Origin: Candidatus Methylobacter oryzae
Lineage (GTDB): Bacteria; Pseudomonadota; Gammaproteobacteria; Methylococcales; Methylomonadaceae
Direction of reading: 5' to 3'
Assembly (NCBI GenBank): GCA_945861405.1
Contig: CAMAUL010000025.1
Span: forward strand, 1-40,257
DNA: 40,257 bases
Shown: positions 1-7,867 of the stretch, piece after piece
How positions within the stretch are numbered: the stretch's first letter is position 1
How the letters are laid out: each line of letters opens with the position of its first letter
The notes under the pieces: generated by a model
Database searches by the model: none
What the model saw: the letters and a program-made list of their open reading frames with translations, nothing else
Told to the model about the DNA's origin: nothing
Translations under genes and position numbers: made by a program

Positions 1-21
1 AAGCCCCGGTTGAGCTGGACA

Positions 22-49
22 ATTATACAGTGCCTTTTTAACTTGTCAA
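22..49 (-). promoter_or_regulatory. Strong sigma70 promoter P2, tandem with P1
   Basis: On the minus strand, a perfect TTGACA (44-49) is separated by 16 bases from a perfect TATAAT (22-27). Its -10 box lies 98 bases downstream of the P1 -10 box. The start of the predicted transcript is again followed by CCGGGGCTT, as after P1. Tandem consensus promoters about 100 bases apart are typical of rRNA operons and some tRNA or tuf operons. The gene served is outside the window. Confidence 0.75.
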
Positions 50-119
50 CGTCATGTTGATTTTTTCTTCACCTTCCATCCCTGTCAAAGCCTGCTGACA
101 AGCCCCGAAGAAGCCGACT

Positions 120-147
120 ATTATAACTAATTCGGCTTTCCAGTCAA
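120..147 (-). promoter_or_regulatory. Strong sigma70 promoter P1, firing leftward
   Basis: On the minus strand, TTGACT (142-147) is followed after 16 bases by a perfect TATAAT (120-125). The DNA just upstream (about 158-190) is AT-rich, as in an UP element, and the region after the -10 box runs into GC-rich sequence ending CGGGGCTT. It points away from the hydrolase at 265-1668, so its gene lies left of the window. Seen: the boxes and spacing. Inferred: a highly expressed stable-RNA or translation operon. Confidence 0.7.
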
Positions 148-264
148 CAGCCATGCCAACTTTAATTACTACTACTAATAATTCCCAAAGACCTACCCGG
201 AAAGGGACGAAGCATTGGGCGACTCATCAACGGCATCAAACCGTTATCTTTAAATCATGAGTCC

Positions 265-1668
265 TTAGCAAATAGAAATTCTCTCCCCCACCACAGGAAT
301 GTTTGCATGCCATCCCATTCGCTTAAAACAGGTCTGCAATGACAACGTAGCCGTTTTTTCACCATGAATCAGGTAAAGCTTGGGCTTAGGCTCTTTAAAA
401 TGACCCGCCCAATCCAACAACTGACTTTGATCGGCATGAGCGCTTAACGCACCCAGTGTATGCACCTTGGCCGCAACATTGACATCAGCACCCAATATCT
501 TCAAATGCGACTTTTTACCATCAACAATAGCCCGGCCCAAGGTACCTTCGGCCTGAAACCCTGCAATGATGATATGCGCATTGCGTCGCCATAAGTTGTA
601 TTTAAGATGGTGGCGGATGCGCCCGCCGTTACACATGCCGCTCCCGGCAATAATAATCACGCCGCCGACAATCCGGTTGACGGCCATGGACTCTTCGGCT
701 GTCTGCGAATAGATCAACCCCGGCAACCAAGCTTGCCAGCCGCCAGGGGCAACTTTGGTAAATTCAGGATCATCAATATTGAATAAATGTACATTATCAG
801 CGTAGATATTGCTGGCGCTGATTGCCATCGGGCTATCCAGATAAATTTGTTGCTGCGGCAACCCACCCTGACGCTGAATTTTACCCAACCAGTAAATCAG
901 ATCCTGAGTCCTGCCCACGGCAAAAGCCGGAATAATAACATTGCCGCCGCTCTCTGCGGCTTCCGCCAATGCCGCACGCAATTCATCCAGAGTGCTTTCC
1001 AGCTGTTTATGGTCGCGGTCGCCGTAAGTGGACTCAAGCAACAATACATCAGCCTCGGTTAAAATTGTTGGATCGCGCAGTAATGGCGAATTCGGGTTGC
1101 CCAAATCACCGGAAAAAACCAATGTTTTGATTTTATCTTTATCGTTGATACGCAAACGCACTATAGATGAACCGAGTATATGCCCGGCCTCATGAAAAGA
1201 AACGCTTAGAGCAGGCAGTATTTTGGTTTCCACGCCATAGGCTATCGGCTGGCGTAACGCCAACAAAGCCTTTACATCCGCCTCCGTATATAACGGCTCA
1301 AGCAGCGGCTTCCCGGCGCGCTCCCGACGCTTGTTTTCCCACTCAGTATCCCGCAATTGCAGATGAGCGGCATCCATCAGCATCAATTCCAGCAGCGAAA
1401 AACTAGCCTCAGTCAGAAACACCGGACCATTGAATCCATCTTTAACCAGCTTGGGCAAGCGCCCGCAATGATCAAGATGAGCATGAGACAACACCACCGC
1501 ATCAATATCCGCCGGGGCAAACGGAAAATCGGCTTCATTTTGTTTTTCCGTTTCCCTTGAACCCTGAAACATTCCGCAATCAAGCAAAATACGGCTGGAA
1601 TCGGTTTCCAGCAAATAACAGGAACCGGTAACTTGTCCAGTTGCGCCTAAAAAAGTAAGATTTGCCAT
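265..1668 (-). CDS. MBL-fold, beta-CASP RNA-processing hydrolase
   Basis: A 467-residue metallo-beta-lactamase-fold nuclease of the beta-CASP group (CPSF73/RNase J/YsgI-like exonucleases), expected to cut RNA in the cytoplasm using two zinc ions. The zinc motif HAHLDH sits at residues 62-67 after the usual FLGATGQVTGSCYLL opening. The later metal residues are seen in FSGDLGN, ESTYGD and the C-terminal LSAHADQ and HGE motifs, so all motifs look intact. A longer in-frame start exists at 1731, but the ATG at 1668 has an AAGG element 8-9 bases upstream and starts exactly where the family starts. It is divergent from the L,D-transpeptidase gene. Its exact RNA substrate cannot be read from sequence. 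Confidence 0.9.
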   Translation of the reverse strand: MANLTFLGATGQVTGSCYLLETDSSRILLDCGMFQGSRETEKQNEADFPFAPADIDAVVLSHAHLDHCGRLPKLVKDGFNGPVFLTEASFSLLELMLMDAAHLQLRDTEWENKRRERAGKPLLEPLYTEADVKALLALRQPIAYGVETKILPALSVSFHEAGHILGSSIVRLRINDKDKIKTLVFSGDLGNPNSPLLRDPTILTEADVLLLESTYGDRDHKQLESTLDELRAALAEAAESGGNVIIPAFAVGRTQDLIYWLGKIQRQGGLPQQQIYLDSPMAISASNIYADNVHLFNIDDPEFTKVAPGGWQAWLPGLIYSQTAEESMAVNRIVGGVIIIAGSGMCNGGRIRHHLKYNLWRRNAHIIIAGFQAEGTLGRAIVDGKKSHLKILGADVNVAAKVHTLGALSAHADQSQLLDWAGHFKEPKPKLYLIHGEKTATLSLQTCFKRMGWHANIPVVGERISIC

Positions 1669-1883
1669 AGCATTGCCTTGTAGTGAATGAAGTTCATTTA
1701 GTGATGCATCTCTCAGAAAATACCTGTCCAAGCCGTCAAAATTTCCTCGAATGATATAGTTAATGTTAAAATTCCTCTATCGCCAAGGCATGTAACAAAA
1801 AACTGATCACCCTGATTTCAAAGAGGCTTATCCAACCCTCAACCGCAAAACTTCACATCACGATCATTCAACGAAGAAATAAA

Positions 1884-3647
1884 TTGAAAAAAACTACTAT
1901 AAGACACGCTCTTCCCCGATTGCTAATATTTTTCTTTTTGGGCCTACTCTCGAGTCTACCCACGCAGGCATTACTTGCCGAAGAAACAGTCGATCAGGAA
2001 CCCGGCGTAGCTCAGGAAATTAGCGCCATTATTACAGCCAAACAGCATCCTTATCTGATGCTGGCTAATTTTCCAAATCGTACCGACGATCTTGAATCCC
2101 TCTACAAAATGTCGAACCATCAATTACTGTGGCTAGGCAATGAGGACTCAGAAAAAAACATCACCGCCGCGCTTAATCTGCTGACGAACGCGACCATCCA
2201 CGGCTTAAATCCTAAAAATTACGACACAAACACACTCCAACAAAAACTGCAGTCTAGCTTAAAGCTAAAATCGGATGCGTACAAAGAATTAGCGCTATAC
2301 GATACGGCACTCAGCATCTCGCTACTACGCTTCTTGCATGATTTACATTATGGCAGGGTCAATCCGCAGGGCATCAATTTTAACTTAAAGTTAAGGGAGA
2401 AAAAGCTGATTGATCTGCCCTCGCTGATTAAAAACAGCCTAGCGCAAAACACGCTGGCTGAATTGCCGCTATCGATTGAACCTAAGTTAAAACAATATCA
2501 AAAGTTAAAAATAGCATTGACTAATTACCGCCAGCTTGCCTTGAATGCCCCGACTTTCAAATTGATCGCTACAAAAACATTGCGCCCTGGCGACAATCAT
2601 CCTCAAATCGCCGAACTACGCCAACTTTTAACCACCCTAGGTGATTTGCCCGAAAATAAATCGGATAGCAACCCTAAAAAATCCTCGCTATACACTGACG
2701 CTATCGTTGCCGGGGTTAAAAAATTTCAAAAACGGCATGGACTCACTGCTGACGGACATATTGGAACAGGCACCATAGCCGCACTCAACGTACCTTTAAG
2801 CGAACGTGTAACCCAAATCGAATTGGCTATGGAAAGATTGCGCTGGTTACCGGAACTCAGTACCGGAGCTTTCGTCATTGTTAATATCCCAGCCTTTCAA
2901 TTATGGGCGTTTGATGCCATTGATCAGCCAGATGCCAATATTATCAATATGAGGGTTGTAGTCGGCAATGCGCTGAAAACTCAAACCCCGGTGTTGATGG
3001 CGGAAATGCACTTTATCGATTTTATGCCTTATTGGAATGTGCCTTACAGCATCATAAAGAATGAAATATTGCCCAAGTTGATTCAAAACAAGAATTATCT
3101 TGATAAGGAAAATATGGAGCTGGTTTCTGTTTTTCGCGACGGGGAAAAACCTACAACGTTTAACGCAGAAACAACGAACCTGCTCAAAGAAGGCAAGTTA
3201 AGGATCAGACAACGTCCGGGCGGAAAGAATTCATTAGGCAGGGTGAAGTTTATCTTCCCCAACAAGGATGATGTGTATCTGCATGATACGCCAGCCAATG
3301 CCTTGTTTAGCAAATCACGCAGGGATTTCAGCCATGGCTGTGTGCGGGTGGCGAATCCTGAAAAATTAGCTGAATTTGCGCTTAAAAATCAAGGGGACTG
3401 GAACCCGGAAACCATACAAATCGCCATGAATACGCCAAAAACGCAGCGGGTCATCTTGAAAAAGCCGATACCGGTGTTGTTTTTTTATATCACTGCTTTT
3501 TTCGACCAATTTGATAATCTAGAGTTCTACCCTGATATTTATGGTCATGATGCGGTATTGATGAGTGCTCTGAGTAAGCCGGATGACCTGTCAGATCAGT
3601 CGCTATTTATTAGCGCCAATACGGCGGCGGAAGCGCTAGTTAAATAG
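1884..3647 (+). CDS. ldtD: L,D-transpeptidase, LdtD (YcbB) type
   Basis: A 587-residue periplasmic enzyme that makes 3-3 (meso-DAP to meso-DAP) crosslinks in peptidoglycan. It has an N-terminal signal peptide (residues 1-30), an all-helical scaffold region, a peptidoglycan-binding domain at about 232-298 and a YkuD catalytic domain from about 329. The catalytic motif SHGCVRV is intact, with His484 and Cys486. Domain order and length match E. coli LdtD (615 residues). The start is TTG, chosen because it alone keeps the signal peptide; the ribosome site is weak. The next gene, convergent, is a MepK-like endopeptidase that would cut the same bonds; in E. coli these two genes are also neighbours. 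Confidence 0.92.
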   Translation: MKKTTIRHALPRLLIFFFLGLLSSLPTQALLAEETVDQEPGVAQEISAIITAKQHPYLMLANFPNRTDDLESLYKMSNHQLLWLGNEDSEKNITAALNLLTNATIHGLNPKNYDTNTLQQKLQSSLKLKSDAYKELALYDTALSISLLRFLHDLHYGRVNPQGINFNLKLREKKLIDLPSLIKNSLAQNTLAELPLSIEPKLKQYQKLKIALTNYRQLALNAPTFKLIATKTLRPGDNHPQIAELRQLLTTLGDLPENKSDSNPKKSSLYTDAIVAGVKKFQKRHGLTADGHIGTGTIAALNVPLSERVTQIELAMERLRWLPELSTGAFVIVNIPAFQLWAFDAIDQPDANIINMRVVVGNALKTQTPVLMAEMHFIDFMPYWNVPYSIIKNEILPKLIQNKNYLDKENMELVSVFRDGEKPTTFNAETTNLLKEGKLRIRQRPGGKNSLGRVKFIFPNKDDVYLHDTPANALFSKSRRDFSHGCVRVANPEKLAEFALKNQGDWNPETIQIAMNTPKTQRVILKKPIPVLFFYITAFFDQFDNLEFYPDIYGHDAVLMSALSKPDDLSDQSLFISANTAAEALVK

Positions 3648-3820
3648 GCATATTGATTGTAAGAAACGCAGTACTCATAGAAAACAATGCCTTACGCAAT
3701 CAAGTAATATCGCCTGGATTTGACGAATTTGGCGTTGCGCTCATCACAACATTGCCATACCGCATTCAAGCATCTCAGTTTGAAAGCGATTTTTTAAAAT
3801 TTAAATGGATATAATTTCTA
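3648..3820. other. Intergenic stretch after ldtD
   Basis: No convincing coding region, hairpin with a T-run or promoter was seen in these bases. They lead into the sulfotransferase-like fragment that follows, so part of this may be decayed gene sequence. Confidence 0.5.
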
Positions 3821-3898
3821 ATGGCCCTAATGACCACAAAATTTGTTGGTGTAACAGGACTACCCAGAGCAGGCTCGACATTTTTCATTTACCAATAA
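3821..3898 (+). pseudogene. Sulfotransferase-like N-terminal fragment
   Basis: An ATG at 3821 opens 25 codons ending in TAA. The peptide reads KFVGVTGLPRAGSTFF, which is the start of a sulfotransferase-family protein with its PAPS 5'-phosphosulfate-binding loop (GLPRAGST). Such proteins normally run 250-350 residues, but here translation stops right after the loop and the following 100 bases hold no continuation that I can recognise in any frame. I read it as the remnant of a gene lost by deletion between ldtD and mepK. No good ribosome site is visible, and a chance match cannot be fully excluded for so short a stretch. Confidence 0.55.
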
Positions 3899-4000
3899 CA
3901 GGACTGAGCGTAATTTGAGAAATATCCAAGGTGAAACAATTAAGGTGTCCAGTAGTAGCGTTTAACTCACCCGAAAAACTTCGAACCTATCAGATAGGGC

Positions 4001-4729
4001 CTAACCAGCCCAAGTTCTAACACTGCCGGTATCCAAATGCACAAAATCGGATTTTGCGTAATAACCAACGCCGCCTTGGCGCATAGCTAGCGCTACATTT
4101 CGAATCCTTCTGGAATCTAAACCCTCAATGCGTATGTCTATCGCCCTACCCTGCATGTGCAGGCTGTTTTTAGAGACGCCATCGCTGTGTCTACGCAAAT
4201 CGGCATTAGTGGCTGGCGACCGATACCCGGAGACGATATGAAAAGGCTTTCTGACTTCAAGCATATGCTTTAAATCATACAACTGATCCAGCAATGCCGG
4301 ATCGATGGGGTGAACACTACCGTCATGATAGTCGCGAAACAAATGATTAATTTCGTGAAGCGCACCTTCGATATAACGGCCCTGCTCAAAATAAGTCAGT
4401 TTTAACTGGTCGCCCGTATGGGTATTATGAAAGGCAAGCATCTTATGCGAAGGTGAGTTCGGATCAACTACGCTAGGAGCATCTATCTTGTGAGGGGAAG
4501 TATGCGGATGCGAGTGCAGGTGAGTGAACTCGTTTGAAAACTCATTTGAAGACAAATGCCGATGTAGCGTGTCATGAACCCGGCCCTTATGGGAAGCGAA
4601 TACTGCATGCGAAACTGTATGCTTGACTTTAGCGTTTGCGGCTCCGATTCCCCCCACCATCAACAGGGAACCATAAGCCATATTTTTCAGAAACTTGCGT
4701 CGCGTTGAAATAATGTCACTTTCATTCAT
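4001..4729 (-). CDS. mepK: MepK-like murein endopeptidase (DUF882, peptidase M15)
   Basis: A 242-residue exported zinc peptidase of the YcbK/MepK family, which cleaves 3-3 crosslinks and lets the wall expand. The N-terminus has a twin-arginine signal (TRRKFLK at residues 9-15, then a hydrophobic stretch ending ANA at about 33), so it is probably exported folded. A histidine-rich linker (about 37-80) follows, then the M15 domain. The zinc ligands His191, Asp198 (in HMQGRAID) and His231 (in FVHLD) are all present. It converges on ldtD, which makes the bond that it cuts. The histidine-rich linker is longer than in the E. coli protein (182 residues) and may bind metal. Confidence 0.9.
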   Translation of the reverse strand: MNESDIISTRRKFLKNMAYGSLLMVGGIGAANAKVKHTVSHAVFASHKGRVHDTLHRHLSSNEFSNEFTHLHSHPHTSPHKIDAPSVVDPNSPSHKMLAFHNTHTGDQLKLTYFEQGRYIEGALHEINHLFRDYHDGSVHPIDPALLDQLYDLKHMLEVRKPFHIVSGYRSPATNADLRRHSDGVSKNSLHMQGRAIDIRIEGLDSRRIRNVALAMRQGGVGYYAKSDFVHLDTGSVRTWAG

Positions 4730-5108
4730 AGTCGGCTGTGCTCGTGTTCATGTTTCATACGTAATAATACTGATGGCGTTATTCTGATCATTTAACCTTA
4801 AAATAGTCTTAATTGACCTTAACTATTTCATATAAAATATTGTTCTAGTAATAAATATGTGATTCATTTAGCATTTATTTACAGCCAAACGGTAAAAATC
4901 ACCCATCATCTGTTAGGCAAAATGAACATATCGGCAGCAATGTCGGCTTCAACATGCTAAAAACATGAAGCCTTTTTCGATTTTTGAATTTACCCGGAGT
5001 GGAATCCCGTGGGCTTTGTCAATCTGTTGCTATACTGAATGAGGTTTCGCTATTGCTACGACTAACCGCCTTCCCGTTTAAATACTGCACCGCTAATGGA
5101 CGATACAC
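4730..5108. other. Divergent AT-rich intergenic region
   Basis: About 380 bases between the divergent mepK and the QEGLA peptidase gene, AT-rich at 4800-4870. It must hold both promoters, but no pair of -35 and -10 boxes with proper spacing stands out. A hairpin followed by T residues at 4945-4976 is listed separately. No coding region was recognised. Confidence 0.5.
4945..4976 (+). terminator. Terminator-like hairpin in a leader region
   Basis: GGCTT pairs with AAGCC and CATG with CATG across a short bulge, with an A-rich loop, and the stem is followed by TTTTT. On the plus strand this has the shape of a weak intrinsic terminator, yet no plus-strand gene ends nearby; the next gene starts 130 bases downstream. 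It could be an attenuator in the leader of the gene at 5109, or just a chance hairpin. Confidence 0.3.
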
Positions 5109-6401
5109 ATGCGCAAAAAAGCCGTTAAACCATCCGCTTATCTGACCGAAGTTAAAGCGCTATCGGATCGGATCGTCAAGGCGCAACAACCGATACGGAT
5201 ACTCGATGCGATCAAGTGGGACGATCATATCAAGCAGGCTTTTTTTGAGGGGGACTGCAAAAAATCGCCGATCGTCACGCCGGATTATTATCAAAAACGT
5301 CCCTTAGGCTTTGACCCGAACGAAAAGAAACACGAGTTTTACCAGATTGAGCGTGACTTAATGCGCAAGCTCGGCCAGCTCAATCCGCTTAGTGTGATCA
5401 TGCGCCGGATATGCAAGGAATATCTGGACGTCGTGCGTATGCTCGAAGCCAGAGGGAAACCGACCTTCTCCAATATTTCCCAGGAATTATACGGCTCATC
5501 CCAGGACGTTTTTCATGTCGGCGATCCGACCATTGCTGATCTGGGCAGCATGATGGAAGGAACCCTGTCACAATTATTACAACTGGATTTTCTGGTCGAG
5601 GAACCCAAGACCATCAATGCCAAGGATGCGGTAGACATCCTTAACGAAAAAATTCAAACCGTGTTTCCCGGCGAAGGGCTACGCGCCATGCTCAGCGACG
5701 GTATTGTCGCCGATGCAGCCGCCGGTACCGATTACATCAAATTACGCACCGATGCGCTGTTCAATATGCGCGATCTGCGTGTGCTTGAGGTTCACGAAAT
5801 ATGGGTGCATCTGGGCACTACCCTGAACGGCCTGGCTCAACCTTATTGTACCTTTCTCGGCAAAGGGCCGCCGTCCGCGACCATCACCCAGGAAGGATTG
5901 GCGGTATTGATGGAAATATTAACCTTCAGTTCCACACCCAACCGGCTGATGCGCCTGATCAACCGGGTGCGTGCGATCACGCTGGCCGAAGAAGGCGCGG
6001 ACTTCTTGGATATATTCGATTTCTTTAGGGAAAAAGGCCTGGACAAAGAAGAAAGCTATACGCTGAGCAGCCGGGTATTTAGAGGCAGCAGTTCCGACGG
6101 CATGCCGTTCACCAAAGACCTGACCTATATTAAAGGCTTCGTGCTGACTTATAATTTCATGCGTCTTGCGGTCAACAAGGGTAAACCGGATCGCATCCCG
6201 TTGCTGTTTTGCGGCAAAACCATGATCGAAGACATGAAGGTGCTGGTCGATCTGGTTGAAGAAGGCACGGTGATAGCGCCGCGCTTTCTGCCGCCGCAAT
6301 TCAAAGACTTGATGGGGCTTTCGTCCTGGCTGAGCTTCAGCCGCTTCATGTCTTCAATGAATTTCAAGCAACTGGAACAGGACTATGCCAATGTTTTATG
6401 A
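5109..6401 (+). CDS. QEGLA-motif zinc metallopeptidase (DUF1704, MATCAP-like)
   Basis: A 430-residue cytoplasmic protein of the DUF1704 family, often named 'flavohemoglobin expression-modulating QEGLA motif protein'. The family includes the eukaryotic tubulin tyrosine carboxypeptidase MATCAP. The zinc site is visible: HEIWVH (His229, Glu230, His234) and the QEGLA motif (Gln261, Glu262, the third ligand), separated by about 27 residues. No signal peptide or membrane segment is seen. GGA lies 8 bases before the ATG. The bacterial substrate is unknown; a C-terminal trimming peptidase is the natural inference from the eukaryotic relatives. A small secreted-protein gene follows 118 bases later. 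Confidence 0.85.
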   Translation: MRKKAVKPSAYLTEVKALSDRIVKAQQPIRILDAIKWDDHIKQAFFEGDCKKSPIVTPDYYQKRPLGFDPNEKKHEFYQIERDLMRKLGQLNPLSVIMRRICKEYLDVVRMLEARGKPTFSNISQELYGSSQDVFHVGDPTIADLGSMMEGTLSQLLQLDFLVEEPKTINAKDAVDILNEKIQTVFPGEGLRAMLSDGIVADAAAGTDYIKLRTDALFNMRDLRVLEVHEIWVHLGTTLNGLAQPYCTFLGKGPPSATITQEGLAVLMEILTFSSTPNRLMRLINRVRAITLAEEGADFLDIFDFFREKGLDKEESYTLSSRVFRGSSSDGMPFTKDLTYIKGFVLTYNFMRLAVNKGKPDRIPLLFCGKTMIEDMKVLVDLVEEGTVIAPRFLPPQFKDLMGLSSWLSFSRFMSSMNFKQLEQDYANVL

Positions 6402-6519
6402 TGAATTGTCATTTATGAATATAATTAGCGATACGGGCGATTTCACCGACAAATCTTCCAGCCTTAGCCACGATTCAAAGCTCGCATCATACGAACCACG
6501 ACAAAAGAAAGGTAAACTG

Positions 6520-6939
6520 ATGAAAACACCAAGACTACTCGCCATTTTTTTTATAGTTTCTTGCTTTAATGTCAGCGCAGCTTATGCCTCAGAGCATCAT
6601 AGCGGACACAATATGGCCGGAGGTAGTGGCGGTAGCGAAAGCGGTTGTTTAAAAGCGCAACTAAACAAATTTATGCCAGCCAACCTGGCAACCGTTGCAC
6701 CGGGATCAGCATTTTCTTTTTGGGCCTTTAATGTGGAGAAACCCGAGCAAATCAAAGTCACCGTAAAATCAATCCCCGTTGACGTGACTGCGGAAAACAA
6801 AGATGGTTTTTATCTGGTCAAAGGTAAATTGCCTGCCGAGTTAGTTAATACAGCGGCAAGAATCAACATCAAGGTTACCGCCAAGAATCCAAAATGTAAT
6901 GGCGAGAATGGCTGGCTGGTAAAAATTGCAGAGCAATAG
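6520..6939 (+). CDS. Small secreted protein of unknown function
   Basis: I do not recognise this 139-residue protein. It has a clear signal peptide (residues 1-23, ending AYAS), then a short stretch rich in His and Gly (EHHSGHNMAGGSGG), then a domain of about 95 residues with beta-strand-like alternation. Two cysteines (about residues 42 and 126) could form a disulfide in the periplasm. The ATG at 6520 is preferred over the earlier in-frame ATG at 6385, because AAAGG lies 8 bases upstream and the signal peptide begins there; the earlier start would overlap the preceding gene. The His-rich start might bind metal, but that is a guess. Confidence 0.75.
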   Translation: MKTPRLLAIFFIVSCFNVSAAYASEHHSGHNMAGGSGGSESGCLKAQLNKFMPANLATVAPGSAFSFWAFNVEKPEQIKVTVKSIPVDVTAENKDGFYLVKGKLPAELVNTAARINIKVTAKNPKCNGENGWLVKIAEQ

Positions 6940-7057
6940 CCGTTATTTTCAGTTGTATCAGCAGCTGGAGGTGCGTCTACCGATACAACAATGCGATACA
7001 TAAACGAAAGCTTGCCACCCCACGGTTACATTGAATATTAACTTTTGAGGGCGCTTT

Positions 7058-7852
7058 ATGTCTGAAAATCAGTCCATTAAGAAATGCGTAGCCTATTGTC
7101 TGGCGCAAGGTTTTGACATCAGCGCATTGGCAAGATTGCTATCGGACACAACGCTGATAAGGATTATTAAAGGGGCATTATTGATTGAAGACGATCAATC
7201 CTGGTCGATTGTCTTTGCTTATGGCGCTGTTGTGCACTGGAATGTTAGCTCAGAGCAACAGGCCAAGCTACATCAGTTATTATTGGATCATGCAGGAAAC
7301 CCGCTAACTTCTCCAGAGGAAGACAACTTCACTTTCGCTCTCGACTGCCCCAGCACCCGCATCATTGAAGATCATATCGAAATCGAGTCTTCGGATCCCA
7401 TCCTGATATTTGCATTATCCCAAGGCATGGCGCAATCGATTAAACTGGCCTCTTTTGAAACCAATGCCATTACAACCATCAACAATACCAGCTACATTCC
7501 AAAATCGTTAGCCGAAAACGGCAGAATCAAGTTAAGCCGTAATAAAATAGCGAAAATCCGCGGACAACTGTTTTTAACCAAAAGCGATATTATTTTGAAT
7601 TACGACCTGCTGGATACGCCTGATTTTTTTTGGGAATACCCGGAATATGAGGCCTTTTACGGCATCACCGCAAAATACCTGGAAATAGCCCCGCGCACAG
7701 AAGTATTGTCAAAAAAGCTGGAAACCATCCATGAGTTATTTGAAATGCTGGCGGACGAACAAAAACACCGGCATTCAACGATACTGGAATGGATTATTAT
7801 CTGGCTGATTGCTTTTGAAATAGGCATGACGATATTCGACAAATTACTCTAA
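7058..7852 (+). CDS. RMD1/YagE family protein (DUF155)
   Basis: A 264-residue protein matching the DUF155 family (yeast Rmd1/Rmd8, mitochondrial Rmnd1, bacterial YagE). The family's C-terminal pattern is present: a long helical region (residues about 205-240, with LSKKLETIHELFEML), then one hydrophobic segment at about 242-262 that anchors it in the membrane. In mitochondria Rmnd1 supports translation near the inner membrane; the bacterial role is not known. GAGGG lies 8-10 bases before the ATG. The rRNA methyltransferase gene rlmJ starts 15 bases after its stop, so the two are probably cotranscribed, which fits a ribosome-linked role. Confidence 0.8.
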   Translation: MSENQSIKKCVAYCLAQGFDISALARLLSDTTLIRIIKGALLIEDDQSWSIVFAYGAVVHWNVSSEQQAKLHQLLLDHAGNPLTSPEEDNFTFALDCPSTRIIEDHIEIESSDPILIFALSQGMAQSIKLASFETNAITTINNTSYIPKSLAENGRIKLSRNKIAKIRGQLFLTKSDIILNYDLLDTPDFFWEYPEYEAFYGITAKYLEIAPRTEVLSKKLETIHELFEMLADEQKHRHSTILEWIIIWLIAFEIGMTIFDKLL

Positions 7853-7867
7853 ACAATTAAACCCATC

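Noticed and set aside
83..88. A third TTGACA between the two strong promoters
   Set aside because: The position for its -10 box is A-rich (AAAAAT) and poor; probably not an independent promoter.
1669..1731. N-terminal extension of the beta-CASP hydrolase
   Set aside because: The extra 21 residues do not resemble the family, and the ATG at 1668 has a better ribosome site.
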